Shown: piece after piece, positions 1-5,121 of the stretch
Layout of the letters: each line of letters begins with the position of its first letter
How positions within the stretch are numbered: the stretch's first letter is position 1
Assembly: GCA_029942065.1 (NCBI GenBank)
Contig: JAPYTY010000174.1
Span: forward strand, 1-5,121
Source: Acidobacteriota bacterium
GTDB taxonomy: Bacteria > Acidobacteriota > UBA6911 > RPQK01 > JADFOI01
DNA length: 5,121 bases
Direction of reading: 5' to 3'
Notes under the pieces: model-generated
The model's input: only the letters and a program-made list of their open reading frames with translations
The model's database searches: none
What the model was told of the DNA's origin: nothing
Program-made: the position numbers and the translations under genes

Positions 1-1
1 G

Positions 2-628
2 CCTGATCCTCGCCTGCAGGTCGGATTTACGGTCATGATTGAAAAGGACAGGGGGCAGACCAAGGCCTCGGTGACGGCATTGACCGAGACAGAAATTGTT
101 GTGGAGCTTGCCAATAGCAAGAAAATTTCCCAGTTTGAGGGCGGTGCGGAACTCCGGGTGAAATATTGGGATGAAAGTGCGATCTATTTTTGCAGTGGCG
201 AGGTGCTCAGGGCGACCGAGACTTCCTTGGCTATCTCGGTTTACAGTGAACCTGTTGCCATGCAGAGGCGGGGGGTGTCCAGGCTGTCCTTTGCCGTGCC
301 CCTGTCCATCAAGGTGACGGAGGCCGCTCATACAGGACTGGCTTCCCAGAAAATTTATCAGGCGGAGACTCGAAATATCAGCCCCGGTGGAGTGAGGTTT
401 GATTCGGATCTCCCGCTGAAGGCAGACGATGTGTTGGAACTGCAGATCGACTTGCCGTCGGGAATCATCGGCGCAACAGGAGTCGTGGTGTCGGCGGATA
501 AGGTGCAGCGGGAGGGGGCGGAAGTCAATTCCCTGGGAGTTGAGTTCTTAACTCTTCCCGGGGATACCAGGAATGCGGTCATGGAGTTTATACTGGAGAA
601 CACACCTGTTCTTGGCGCCGAGGACTAA
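2..628 (+). CDS. PilZ-domain protein with YcgR-like N-terminal region (c-di-GMP receptor family), start probably beyond left edge
   Basis: Probable cytoplasmic c-di-GMP effector. Residues are counted from the ATG at 35. A beta-rich N-terminal region (about 1-75, including KYWDES) resembles the domain that precedes PilZ in YcgR-type proteins. The PilZ domain follows, with the RxxxR ligand motif at R79-R83 (RGVSR) and the second motif, N-x-S-x-x-G, at N114-G119 (NISPGG). Both are canonical, so binding is likely. The ATG at 35 has no convincing Shine-Dalgarno sequence. The frame stays open back to base 2, and the translated bases before it (LQVGFTV) align with LKKGLAV of the paralogue at 2200-2847. 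The true start is therefore probably outside the window; if not, the protein is 197 residues from 35. The stop (626-628) overlaps the stop of the convergent synthetase gene. The output partner is unknown; PilZ proteins act in motility, adhesion or polysaccharide synthesis. The family call is firm; the role is not. Confidence 0.9.
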   Translation, partial: PDPRLQVGFTVMIEKDRGQTKASVTALTETEIVVELANSKKISQFEGGAELRVKYWDESAIYFCSGEVLRATETSLAISVYSEPVAMQRRGVSRLSFAVPLSIKVTEAAHTGLASQKIYQAETRNISPGGVRFDSDLPLKADDVLELQIDLPSGIIGATGVVVSADKVQREGAEVNSLGVEFLTLPGDTRNAVMEFILENTPVLGAED

Positions 629-2130
629 CCTGAACCTGGTGATTGAAACCAACTTCTTATTGCTGGTTTGATCACCTTACCCATCGTGTTTCTGGGAAAC
701 TCGGTAACGATCACCCAATCGCTCGGGTTCTTGTAGGGAGCCAGCCTTTCCTTTCCCCAACGCCTGAGTTCATCCGGCGACAGTGAAGCTCCGGGACCAG
801 GTATGGCAGCGGCACAAACCCGCTCACCCCATTCCTCATCTTCGATTCCCACCACGGCACACTCCTGGATCAGAGGGTGAGTCCTGAACTTTTCCTCTAT
901 TTCCAGAGCGGATACTTTGTGGCCTCCGGTTTTGATGATGTCGACGGAACTTCTTCCCAGGATGCGATAGTAGCCATTTTCAACGATGGCCTCATCTCCG
1001 GTGCGGAACCAGCTGTCTTGAAATGCCTGCCTGGTTGCTTCCGGTTGTCCCAGGTAATCCTGAAAGACGCCCTCACTCCTGACCTGTATTTCTCCGGCCT
1101 GGTGTTCCTGGGTGAGAACCTGGCCGGATGAATCTGTGAGCCGGACCTCCACCCCCGGCAGCGGCAGGCCCACAAACCCCGCCCGGCGTTCCCCTTCAAG
1201 CGGATTGGACAGGGCCATGCCGATCTCGGTCATTCCGTATCTCTCAAGTAGGCGGTGACTGCTGATCTGTTCCCATTTTTCAAACATGTCAATGGGCAGG
1301 GCTGCTGATCCGGACACCATCAACCGCAGCCTGGCACAGGCCCTGGACATTTTTCGGCGTTCCTTCTCGGGGGCTTTCTCCCACCCCGAAATGAGTTTGG
1401 AGTAGATGGTGGGCACTGCCATGAACAACGTGAGATCACTGTGAACGAACCGTTCCCACACCTTGGTTGCATCGAATCTGGGCAAAATTTCGCAGGTTGC
1501 TCCCGCCCACAGCGCGCACAGAAGCGCATTGACGATGCCGTGAGTATGATGAAGAGGAAGCACATGCAGAATACGGTCGTCTGGGGTCCATTTCCAGGCT
1601 TCGATCAGGGTTGTGATCTGGGCTGTCAGGTTGTGATGAGTGCAGACCACTCCTCTGGGCTTGCCGGTGGTGCCGCTGGTGTAAAGAATCAGGGCATCCC
1701 GGGTGAGTTTCAGGTAGGGAAGGGAAGGGATCTCGGAGCGGAGTACGTCCGAGGTGAGATGAAATAGAATGTTGCGGGCCTTGGCGATGGGACGCAGCGC
1801 GTTTTCAAAATCGGGATGGGCTATGACAACCTGGGCCTTGCTGTCCCCGACCACGTATTCCAGTTCAGGGGACGGATGAGAAACACAAAGGGGTACGGCC
1901 ACTCCTCCGGCCTGCCAGATCCCCCACTGGACTGCCGCGTATTCAAAACCGGCTGGAACCATGAAAGCTACCGGTGCCTCCTCTAAATCATGGGTGTCAC
2001 CCAGCAGGCAGGAGGCGACATTTCGGGACGCAAACAGTAGATCACGGTAGCTATGGGTTCCGTTCTGATCGATGATGGCAGGGCGCTCATCATGCTCGCC
2101 CGCTCTTGCCAGAAGGGGTAGCATTCTCAA
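625..2130 (-). CDS. AMP-forming acyl-CoA synthetase, malonyl/methylmalonyl-CoA synthetase (ACSF3/MatB-like)
   Basis: Member of the ANL adenylating superfamily. It would activate a carboxylic acid with ATP to an acyl-AMP and then form the CoA thioester. All core motifs are present: P-loop YTSGTTGKPRG (150-160), LPLHHTHG (191-198), GSAALP (274-279), ERYGMTEIGMA (296-306), WFRTGD (374-379), hinge region GRSSVDIIKTGG (392-403) and the catalytic C-terminal lysine K485 in NTMGKV. The ERYGMTE, SVDIIKTGG and SALEIE stretches are very like ACSF3-type malonyl/methylmalonyl-CoA synthetases, so a dicarboxylate substrate is my preferred inference. A short-chain fatty acid is the alternative. Length (501 residues) is normal for this branch. 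The frame opens with TTG at 2130; an ATG two codons in (2124) is an equally good start. The nearest purine-rich site (AAAGGA, 2145-2150) is rather far upstream, so translational coupling is possible. No matA- or matC-like genes are adjacent. It probably shares a transcript with the PilZ gene 69 bp upstream. Confidence 0.92.
   Translation of the reverse strand: MRMLPLLARAGEHDERPAIIDQNGTHSYRDLLFASRNVASCLLGDTHDLEEAPVAFMVPAGFEYAAVQWGIWQAGGVAVPLCVSHPSPELEYVVGDSKAQVVIAHPDFENALRPIAKARNILFHLTSDVLRSEIPSLPYLKLTRDALILYTSGTTGKPRGVVCTHHNLTAQITTLIEAWKWTPDDRILHVLPLHHTHGIVNALLCALWAGATCEILPRFDATKVWERFVHSDLTLFMAVPTIYSKLISGWEKAPEKERRKMSRACARLRLMVSGSAALPIDMFEKWEQISSHRLLERYGMTEIGMALSNPLEGERRAGFVGLPLPGVEVRLTDSSGQVLTQEHQAGEIQVRSEGVFQDYLGQPEATRQAFQDSWFRTGDEAIVENGYYRILGRSSVDIIKTGGHKVSALEIEEKFRTHPLIQECAVVGIEDEEWGERVCAAAIPGPGASLSPDELRRWGKERLAPYKNPSDWVIVTEFPRNTMGKVIKPAIRSWFQSPGSG
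638..676 (+). terminator. Imperfect inverted repeat just after the PilZ stop, possible 3'-end structure
   Basis: The outer arms GGTGAT (638-643) and ATCACC (671-676) and the inner arms AAACCA (646-651) and TGGTTT (664-669) pair perfectly. A small 2/1 bulge separates them, and the loop is 12 bases. The structure begins 10 bases after the stop codon of the plus-strand PilZ gene, where a transcript end is expected, but no T-run follows, so it is not a standard intrinsic terminator. It lies inside the 3' coding end of the minus-strand synthetase gene. It could be an mRNA-stabilising hairpin, or chance. Confidence 0.35.
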
Positions 2131-2199
2131 CCGTGAAGGGTTTGTCCTTTTGGATGAGATCTTGTTGAGGAGTCCTGAGGCATCAACGGCAACCCGGTT
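2131..2199 (-). other. In-frame stop-free spacer between the PilZ and synthetase genes
   Basis: After the TAA stop of the PilZ gene (2200-2202), the same frame runs 23 codons without another stop into the TTG start of the synthetase. I see no terminator hairpin here, which supports co-transcription. Recoding at the single stop would give a PilZ-linker-synthetase fusion of about 740 residues. No recoding signal was recognised, so this is an observation about layout only. Confidence 0.5.
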
Positions 2200-2847
2200 T
2201 TATTGATAGTAGGACTTCAGAAATCCCAGCAGCTGGTTTTGATTTTCCGTCGTCAGGTCCAGGAACTTCAAGGCGATCCAGCGCACGGACGGATCTCCCT
2301 GGCCGGTCGGTTCGGACCGGACCACCCATGCGACGGTCTCCACCTGTTGTGAAGGCGATAGATGCAGCTTAGGTGCCAGTCGGTCTCCCACTCCCAGAGC
2401 TGGATCGTCCCGAAACAACAGGCCTCCCGAACTGATATTCTTGGTCTTGCTTTCCCTGACTCCCTCTGCGACCAGAGCGCTATCACCCGCTTCCACGACG
2501 GTAAAGGAGAAAGGCACTCGTGCTCGAGCCCGATAGGACTTTCTTCTTTGAATACTAACTTCCGCGCTCACGGACAGGCAGAGGTGTTGATCGTCCGCAT
2601 CATCGATTTCAAGGACGTTTCCGACCCAACTGTAGACGGTAGCTCCCTCGTCCCAGTAATGGATTTGAACCTCAGTACCCTGGCTGAAGGCAGGTTCAGA
2701 GCCACGACCCTGAAGGTTCAGCCAGATGGAGTCCGGGGAGATTTCCTCAACGATGGCGGCAACCTGCTCGTCTGATTTCCCCTGGACTGAAACCGCCAAT
2801 CCCTTTTTGAGGTAATCACCAAAGAGTCCAGCGACTTTTTCGCTCAT
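2200..2847 (-). CDS. PilZ-domain protein, paralogue of the one at the left edge
   Basis: Putative cytoplasmic c-di-GMP-binding protein of 215 residues. A YcgR-like N-terminal beta region (about 14-98, with HYWDEGA near 63-69) is followed by PilZ. Its RxxxR motif is R102-R106 (RKSYR) and its N-x-S-x-x-G motif is N137-G142 (NISSGG); all ligand residues are intact. It aligns with the left-edge PilZ protein over nearly the whole length: LKKGLAV with LQVGFTV, HYWDEGA with KYWDESA, IQRRKSYR with MQRRGVSR, and TKNISSGG with TRNISPGG. The two are therefore diverged paralogues. The ATG at 2847 has a GAGG about 10 bases upstream, and earlier ATG/GTG candidates are closed by stops. The synthetase follows 69 bp downstream on the same strand, suggesting an operon with this gene first. 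There is no transmembrane or catalytic domain, so it probably acts by protein-protein contact. The target is unknown. Confidence 0.93.
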   Translation of the reverse strand: MSEKVAGLFGDYLKKGLAVSVQGKSDEQVAAIVEEISPDSIWLNLQGRGSEPAFSQGTEVQIHYWDEGATVYSWVGNVLEIDDADDQHLCLSVSAEVSIQRRKSYRARARVPFSFTVVEAGDSALVAEGVRESKTKNISSGGLLFRDDPALGVGDRLAPKLHLSPSQQVETVAWVVRSEPTGQGDPSVRWIALKFLDLTTENQNQLLGFLKSYYQ

Positions 2848-2937
2848 GCGCTCACATCCTCAAGTCTCCGAAGATCAAACTCAGGACTACGCCATGGTTC
2901 TCCTGGATTCTTCGACATTTTTTCCTACTTTACCTCA

Positions 2938-3039
2938 GTGGAGGAACGAAGTCATCTCATCTTTGTCAAGGTTGACGAATATGGGGAGGTGAAAATAGTT
3001 TCCAATCATGCACCCGACCGTTTCAAAAATGGGCGTTAG
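2938..3039 (+). CDS. Doubtful 33-codon ORF or gene remnant in the intergenic region
   Basis: A GTG at 2938 opens a frame that ends at TAG 3037-3039. Its product begins VEERSHLIFVKVDEYGE and contains alternating hydrophobic and charged residues that look protein-like rather than random. There is no Shine-Dalgarno sequence before the GTG. The frame is open further upstream, to about 2791, without any ATG, and that upstream part runs antisense to the PilZ gene. It could be a decayed 3' end of a former gene, a small protein, or chance. It overlaps the candidate promoter and dyad of the downstream gene, which argues against a functional gene. I do not recognise a family. Confidence 0.12.
   Translation: MEERSHLIFVKVDEYGEVKIVSNHAPDRFKNGR
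2965..2976. promoter_or_regulatory. Operator-like TTGAC dyad
   Basis: GTCAA and TTGAC face each other across a 2-base spacer (GG). The symmetry partly continues outward: 2962-2963 TT pair with 2978-2979 AA after one mismatch. The right half-site overlaps the TTGACG hexamer that could act as a -35 element for the gene at 3076. A repressor site is a reasonable inference, but no regulator gene lies in the window. Confidence 0.3.
2972..3001 (+). promoter_or_regulatory. Weak sigma-70-like promoter candidate for the exported orphan gene
   Basis: TTGACG (2972-2977) is a good -35 match. The best -10 partner at suitable spacing, TAGTTT (2996-3001, spacer 18), is poor. It lies about 75 bases before the ATG at 3076. 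Offered only as the best candidate in the gap. Confidence 0.2.
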
Positions 3040-3075
3040 TTGAGCAGGGGAGGAGCGATTCAGTAAAATGGGGAA

Positions 3076-3651
3076 ATGGCTCGACACAAGTTGGTAGTCC
3101 TTTCGGTTTGCCTTGCTTTGAGTACGACCCTTTTGGGGGCCGCACCCTTCGGCAGTTCACAATCCTCATCCGACACCAACCAGTCGGTCCTCTCGTCTTT
3201 GACCGGTAGCTGGGGGCGATCCAGCGCTGAGGAGGAAATTCGAATCGCTGCCTATTTAAAGCGGCAAACGGAAGCCTACTTCAATAAGCTGGAAAAGCTC
3301 GATCCGGAGACCTTCATGGGAATGCCCTTTGTAGCCGATGAAGAAGCGGCGGAGGTCCTGGAGTTGACGGTTTCCGACCTCATGATCTCTTTGAAGGAGA
3401 TGATCGACACTTTCGGACTCATGGAAAGTCTCTTCGAAAAGCGTCCGGTTGATTACTCTCAAAGTGCCGCTCTTCTTTGGCTCACGATAGTCAAAGACAT
3501 TTCACTGGAAAAAGAAAACGCTAGAACCCTGGGAAAGCTTGGGCTGGTGGATTCGAACTGGGCTGGTATCGTGGAGGTCTCCCTTCCCCGGTTGTTTTCC
3601 CGGATTCTGGAACCCCGTCTGACGGAGTCCCTCAGAATGCAGAGGCGATAA
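3076..3651 (+). CDS. Putative exported protein of unknown function with signal peptide
   Basis: I do not recognise the family of this 191-residue protein. The N-terminus is a typical Sec signal: basic start MARHK, hydrophobic core of about residues 6-20, and a probable signal-peptidase I site near LLGAA (19-23). Cys12 is not in a good lipobox, so a lipoprotein is unlikely. A Ser/Gln/Asn-rich low-complexity linker follows (about 26-50). The rest (about 51-190) is mostly amphipathic helix, rich in Glu, Leu and Lys, with no cysteines, metal motif or second membrane span. It may form a helical periplasmic domain. The start is set by an in-frame stop at 3064. The Shine-Dalgarno sequence is unusual: GGGG at 3070-3073 is too close, while GGAGG at 3049-3053 is about 22 bases away, so expression may be weak. 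It is a single-gene unit, convergent with the DUF1330 gene 10 bp away. Confidence 0.75.
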   Translation: MARHKLVVLSVCLALSTTLLGAAPFGSSQSSSDTNQSVLSSLTGSWGRSSAEEEIRIAAYLKRQTEAYFNKLEKLDPETFMGMPFVADEEAAEVLELTVSDLMISLKEMIDTFGLMESLFEKRPVDYSQSAALLWLTIVKDISLEKENARTLGKLGLVDSNWAGIVEVSLPRLFSRILEPRLTESLRMQRR

Positions 3652-3663
3652 GCCCCTTTTTTT
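3644..3663 (+). terminator. Weak terminator-like element at the convergent gene ends
   Basis: GGC (3644-3646) and GCC (3652-3654) can form a 3-bp stem around GATAA, followed by CC and seven T residues (3657-3663). The T-run is convincing but the stem is very short. It overlaps the stop codon of the plus-strand gene and sits at the only place where the convergent transcripts could end. Confidence 0.25.
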
Positions 3664-3952
3664 ACACTCCCTCGACGATCACTCCGTTGGAATGAGTCGC
3701 CGCCAGGCGCAGGGCCTTCAGTTCACGATACTCCTCTGAGTTGTACCATTGGCGCGCCTGTTCCAGGCTGGGAAACTCCAGTAACACCAGGCGGGCCGGT
3801 TGCCAGTCTCCTTCCACTACCTCAAATTCACCACCTCGCACCACGTAGCGGCCACCATACTGTTCGACGGTGGCACCTACGCGTTGGCGGTATTCCCCCA
3901 TTTTCTCCTTATCAATGATTTCAGTGATGTCAAAAATACAATAGGCTGACAT
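3662..3952 (-). CDS. DUF1330 family protein
   Basis: A small cytoplasmic protein of 96 residues, the usual size for DUF1330 (ferredoxin-like alpha/beta, dimeric alpha-beta-barrel superfamily). Visible hallmarks are the N-terminal strand SAYCIFDI (2-9), the YGGRYVVRGG turn (32-41), the W-x-P-x-R-L-V-L-L-E-F strand (50-60) and the helix with ARQWYNSEEYRELKALR (66-82), ending in a strand near VIVEG. The family has no established general reaction. Related dimeric barrels include monooxygenase-like and muconolactone-isomerase-like proteins, so a small-molecule role is possible but not shown. The start at 3952 is well supported by AAGGAG (reverse complement of 3961-3966), 8 bases upstream. The gene is monocistronic in this window, convergent with the exported orphan gene and divergent from the ABC exporter. 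Confidence 0.93.
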   Translation of the reverse strand: MSAYCIFDITEIIDKEKMGEYRQRVGATVEQYGGRYVVRGGEFEVVEGDWQPARLVLLEFPSLEQARQWYNSEEYRELKALRLAATHSNGVIVEGV

Positions 3953-4059
3953 ATTCAGTTCTCCTTTTGGTTGTGCCGTCTGAATTCACCTTGAAACCGT
4001 ATTATGCATGAATTCTCTACTGAATTGCCGCCGCCTTTGCCTGAGCGGAGTGAAGCAAG

Positions 4060-4069
4060 CCCTCGAGGG
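4060..4069. repeat. Perfect 10-bp palindrome CCCTCGAGGG
   Basis: The sequence reads identically on both strands and lies mid-way in the divergent intergenic region, about 90 bp before the exporter start. Dimeric regulators bind such sites, but a 10-bp palindrome can also occur by chance. Confidence 0.3.
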
Positions 4070-4087
4070 AAATCTGATAAAGTCTCT

Positions 4088-4119
4088 AGTAGCCGGAAAG
4101 GTGCAGAATTCCGGCTATT
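4088..4119 (+). repeat. Strong inverted repeat upstream of the ABC exporter
   Basis: TAGCCGGAA (4090-4098) and TTCCGGCTA (4109-4117) are perfect 9-bp arms around a 10-base loop. A G:U and an A:U pair (4088-4089 with 4118-4119) extend the stem to 11 pairs in RNA. It ends about 38 bases before the exporter ATG. No T-run follows on either strand, so it is not a simple intrinsic terminator. It may be an operator dyad or a leader-RNA hairpin controlling the exporter. Confidence 0.55.
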
Positions 4120-4157
4120 CTGGATACTGCATGAATCCGGTTCGGTAGGGAACTCTT

Positions 4158-5121
4158 ATGAAAAAACTGGTTGCCAGCAAGACCTCCTTGACGACGGTCC
4201 GCTATGCTTTTAGAACCATCATCTGGCCTCGAAGAAAATTACTGTTTTTAGGTCTTTTTTTGATCGTAGTCAACCGGCTGTCCGGTCTGGTCTTGCCTGC
4301 GTCGAGCAAGTACGTCATTGACGAAGCAATCAACCAGGGGGACCTGTCACTGTTGAGATGGATCCTTCTGGCCATCGCAGCAGCTATTCTGGTTCAGGCT
4401 GCAACCTCCTTTTTCCTGACACGGCTCCTGAGTGTTGAGGCACAACACCTGATTTCTCTGTTGAGGGCAAGGGTGCAACAGCACATCGTCTACCTGCCGA
4501 TCAGTTATTTTGACAACACCAAATCGGGTGAACTGGTCTCCCGGATCATGACGGATGTGGAAGGAGTTCGTAATCTTGTGGGGACGGGACTGGTCCAGCT
4601 CATCGGAGGGGTGCTCACAGCCGTGGTGGCTTTTGCCCTGCTGATCCGCATCGATGCTCTTTTGACCCTTTACGTTCTGGTTCCTTTGGTGGCTTTTGGA
4701 TTGATTTCCCTGAAGGCCTTCGGCTATATCCGGCCCGTGTTTCGGGAAAGGAGAAAGATCAATGCGGAAGTGACCGGCCGTTTGACGGAGTCTCTTAATG
4801 GGATTCGAGTCATCAAGGGCTTCAATGCGGAAGGCCACGAGGTGGGAGTTTTTGAAGGGAGTGTCGATCGGCTCTTTCAGAACGTCAAAAAATCCCTGAC
4901 TGCCACCAGCCTGGTCACCAGCTCCGCGACCTTTTTATTGGGTCTGGCGGCCGTGGCCATCATGGGCATCGGGGGCACCAAGATCGTGGAAGGAGAGATG
5001 ACCCTGGGAGATTTTTTTGCCTTCACCCTCTACCTTGGTTTTCTGATCGCCCCGATCATCCAGATGAGCAATATCGGTAGTCAGATGACCGACGCCTTCG
5101 CCGGATTGGATAGAACGGAAG
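4158..5121 (+). CDS. ABC exporter (type IV, MsbA-like half-transporter), transmembrane part, truncated by right edge
   Basis: The first 321 residues of an inner-membrane ATP-driven exporter; the frame is open at the window end. Visible parts are a basic cytoplasmic N-terminus, TM1 (about 28-48), TM2 (about 66-90), a TM3/TM4 hairpin (about 144-188), TM5 (about 250-275) and TM6 (about 284-305). Family signatures are the first cytoplasmic loop LPISYFDNTKSGELVSRIM (113-131) and the second, TESLNGIRVIKGFNAE (210-225), which are the regions that contact the nucleotide-binding domain in the MsbA/Sav1866 fold. The ATP-binding domain (Walker A, signature, Walker B) must lie beyond 5121, so a fused domain is inferred. 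The start at 4158 follows an in-frame stop (4146-4148) and AGGG at 4147-4150, 7 bases upstream. The substrate cannot be read from this part; lipid, drug or peptide are all possible. The gene is divergent from DUF1330, with a strong inverted repeat in its leader. Confidence 0.93.
   Translation, partial: MKKLVASKTSLTTVRYAFRTIIWPRRKLLFLGLFLIVVNRLSGLVLPASSKYVIDEAINQGDLSLLRWILLAIAAAILVQAATSFFLTRLLSVEAQHLISLLRARVQQHIVYLPISYFDNTKSGELVSRIMTDVEGVRNLVGTGLVQLIGGVLTAVVAFALLIRIDALLTLYVLVPLVAFGLISLKAFGYIRPVFRERRKINAEVTGRLTESLNGIRVIKGFNAEGHEVGVFEGSVDRLFQNVKKSLTATSLVTSSATFLLGLAAVAIMGIGGTKIVEGEMTLGDFFAFTLYLGFLIAPIIQMSNIGSQMTDAFAGLDRTE

Larger units (their letters stand above)
2848..3075. other. Divergent intergenic region between the second PilZ gene and the exported orphan gene
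   Basis: This 228-bp region must hold the promoters of both divergent genes. Proximal to the minus-strand PilZ gene I see only its ribosome-binding region and no convincing sigma-70 promoter. Towards the plus-strand gene there is a TTGAC dyad and a weak promoter-like pair. A short CCTC/GAGG dyad (2934-2945) has no T-run. A doubtful 33-codon frame is listed separately. No tRNA, riboswitch or mobile-element end was recognised. Confidence 0.6.
3953..4157. other. Divergent intergenic region between the DUF1330 and ABC exporter genes
   Basis: This 205-bp region holds the DUF1330 ribosome-binding site at its left end, a perfect CCCTCGAGGG palindrome, a strong inverted repeat and the AGGG ribosome-binding site of the exporter (4147-4150). 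An open stretch starting at ATG 4004 crosses into the exporter gene in another frame and looks non-coding. I found no convincing -35/-10 pair on either strand. Confidence 0.6.

Noticed and set aside
877..1767. Plus-strand open frames (877-1131, 1441-1767) and minus-strand alternatives (897-1199, 1320-1565) inside the synthetase region
   Set aside because: They are fully covered by a synthetase with all family motifs in one frame. Their products are motif-free and cysteine- or arginine-rich, as expected of shadow frames.
2268..2775. Open frames on both strands over the second PilZ gene
   Set aside because: The PilZ frame carries intact motifs and aligns with its paralogue; the others are shadows.
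2934..2945. CCTC-AGTG-GAGG dyad as a terminator
   Set aside because: The stem is only 4 bp, with no T-run after it on either strand, and it lies between divergent genes where no terminator is needed.
3630..3645. CCTC/GAGG stem as the terminator of the exported orphan gene
   Set aside because: The 4-bp stem has an 8-base loop and ends 11 bases before the T-run, too far to act with it.
4005..4136. 9-bp direct repeat TGCATGAAT (4005-4013 and 4128-4136) and three GAATTC sites at 3982, 4010 and 4106
   Set aside because: The repeats are short, the flanks do not match, and there is no regular spacing. Chance is an adequate explanation.
4004..4213. 69-codon plus-strand frame across the DUF1330/exporter gap
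   Set aside because: It has no Shine-Dalgarno sequence, crosses the inverted repeat and runs into the exporter start in another frame. Its composition is not protein-like.
4347..4838. 163-codon minus-strand open frame
   Set aside because: It lies antisense to the exporter transmembrane domain, whose signatures are unmistakable. Its product is rich in His, Gln, Ser and Pro, typical of an antisense shadow.

Overview
The window is a stretch of bacterial chromosome of moderate GC content (mid-50s % by eye, not computed). It carries five complete or near-complete genes and the start of a sixth. I see no rRNA, tRNA, CRISPR array, insertion sequence or phage gene. Two PilZ-domain proteins, an exported orphan protein and an ABC exporter fit a diderm (Gram-negative-type) bacterium, perhaps of an Acidobacteriota or deltaproteobacterial type. 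That placement is a weak inference, because no taxonomic marker is present.

Left part (1-2847). A PilZ-domain gene (c-di-GMP receptor family) enters from the left edge on the + strand. It ends tail-to-tail, with a 4-bp overlap, against a minus-strand gene for an AMP-forming acyl-CoA synthetase of the malonyl/methylmalonyl-CoA synthetase (ACSF3/MatB-like) type. Just upstream of the synthetase, on the same strand, is a second PilZ gene that is a recognisable paralogue of the first. The second PilZ gene and the synthetase lie 69 bp apart and probably share a transcript. They are also in the same reading frame, separated by a single stop codon. An imperfect inverted repeat just after the first PilZ gene lies inside the 3' end of the synthetase gene.

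Middle (2848-3664). A 228-bp intergenic region holds a TTGAC dyad, a weak promoter-like element and a doubtful small ORF. It is followed by a plus-strand gene for a 191-residue protein with a signal peptide and no family I recognise. That gene converges with the next one, leaving 10 bp between the stop codons.

Right part (3662-5121). A DUF1330-family small protein gene lies on the minus strand. It is divergent from an ABC exporter gene that runs off the right edge; only the transmembrane half is present. The 205 bp between them contains a strong perfect inverted repeat (9-bp arms) about 40 bp before the exporter start.

Functionally, the one suggestive grouping is two related c-di-GMP effector candidates flanking an acyl-CoA synthetase. 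The remaining genes look like independent units. I found no clear evidence of a new defence or mobile system. The best leads are the PilZ/synthetase arrangement, the exported orphan protein and the inverted repeats.
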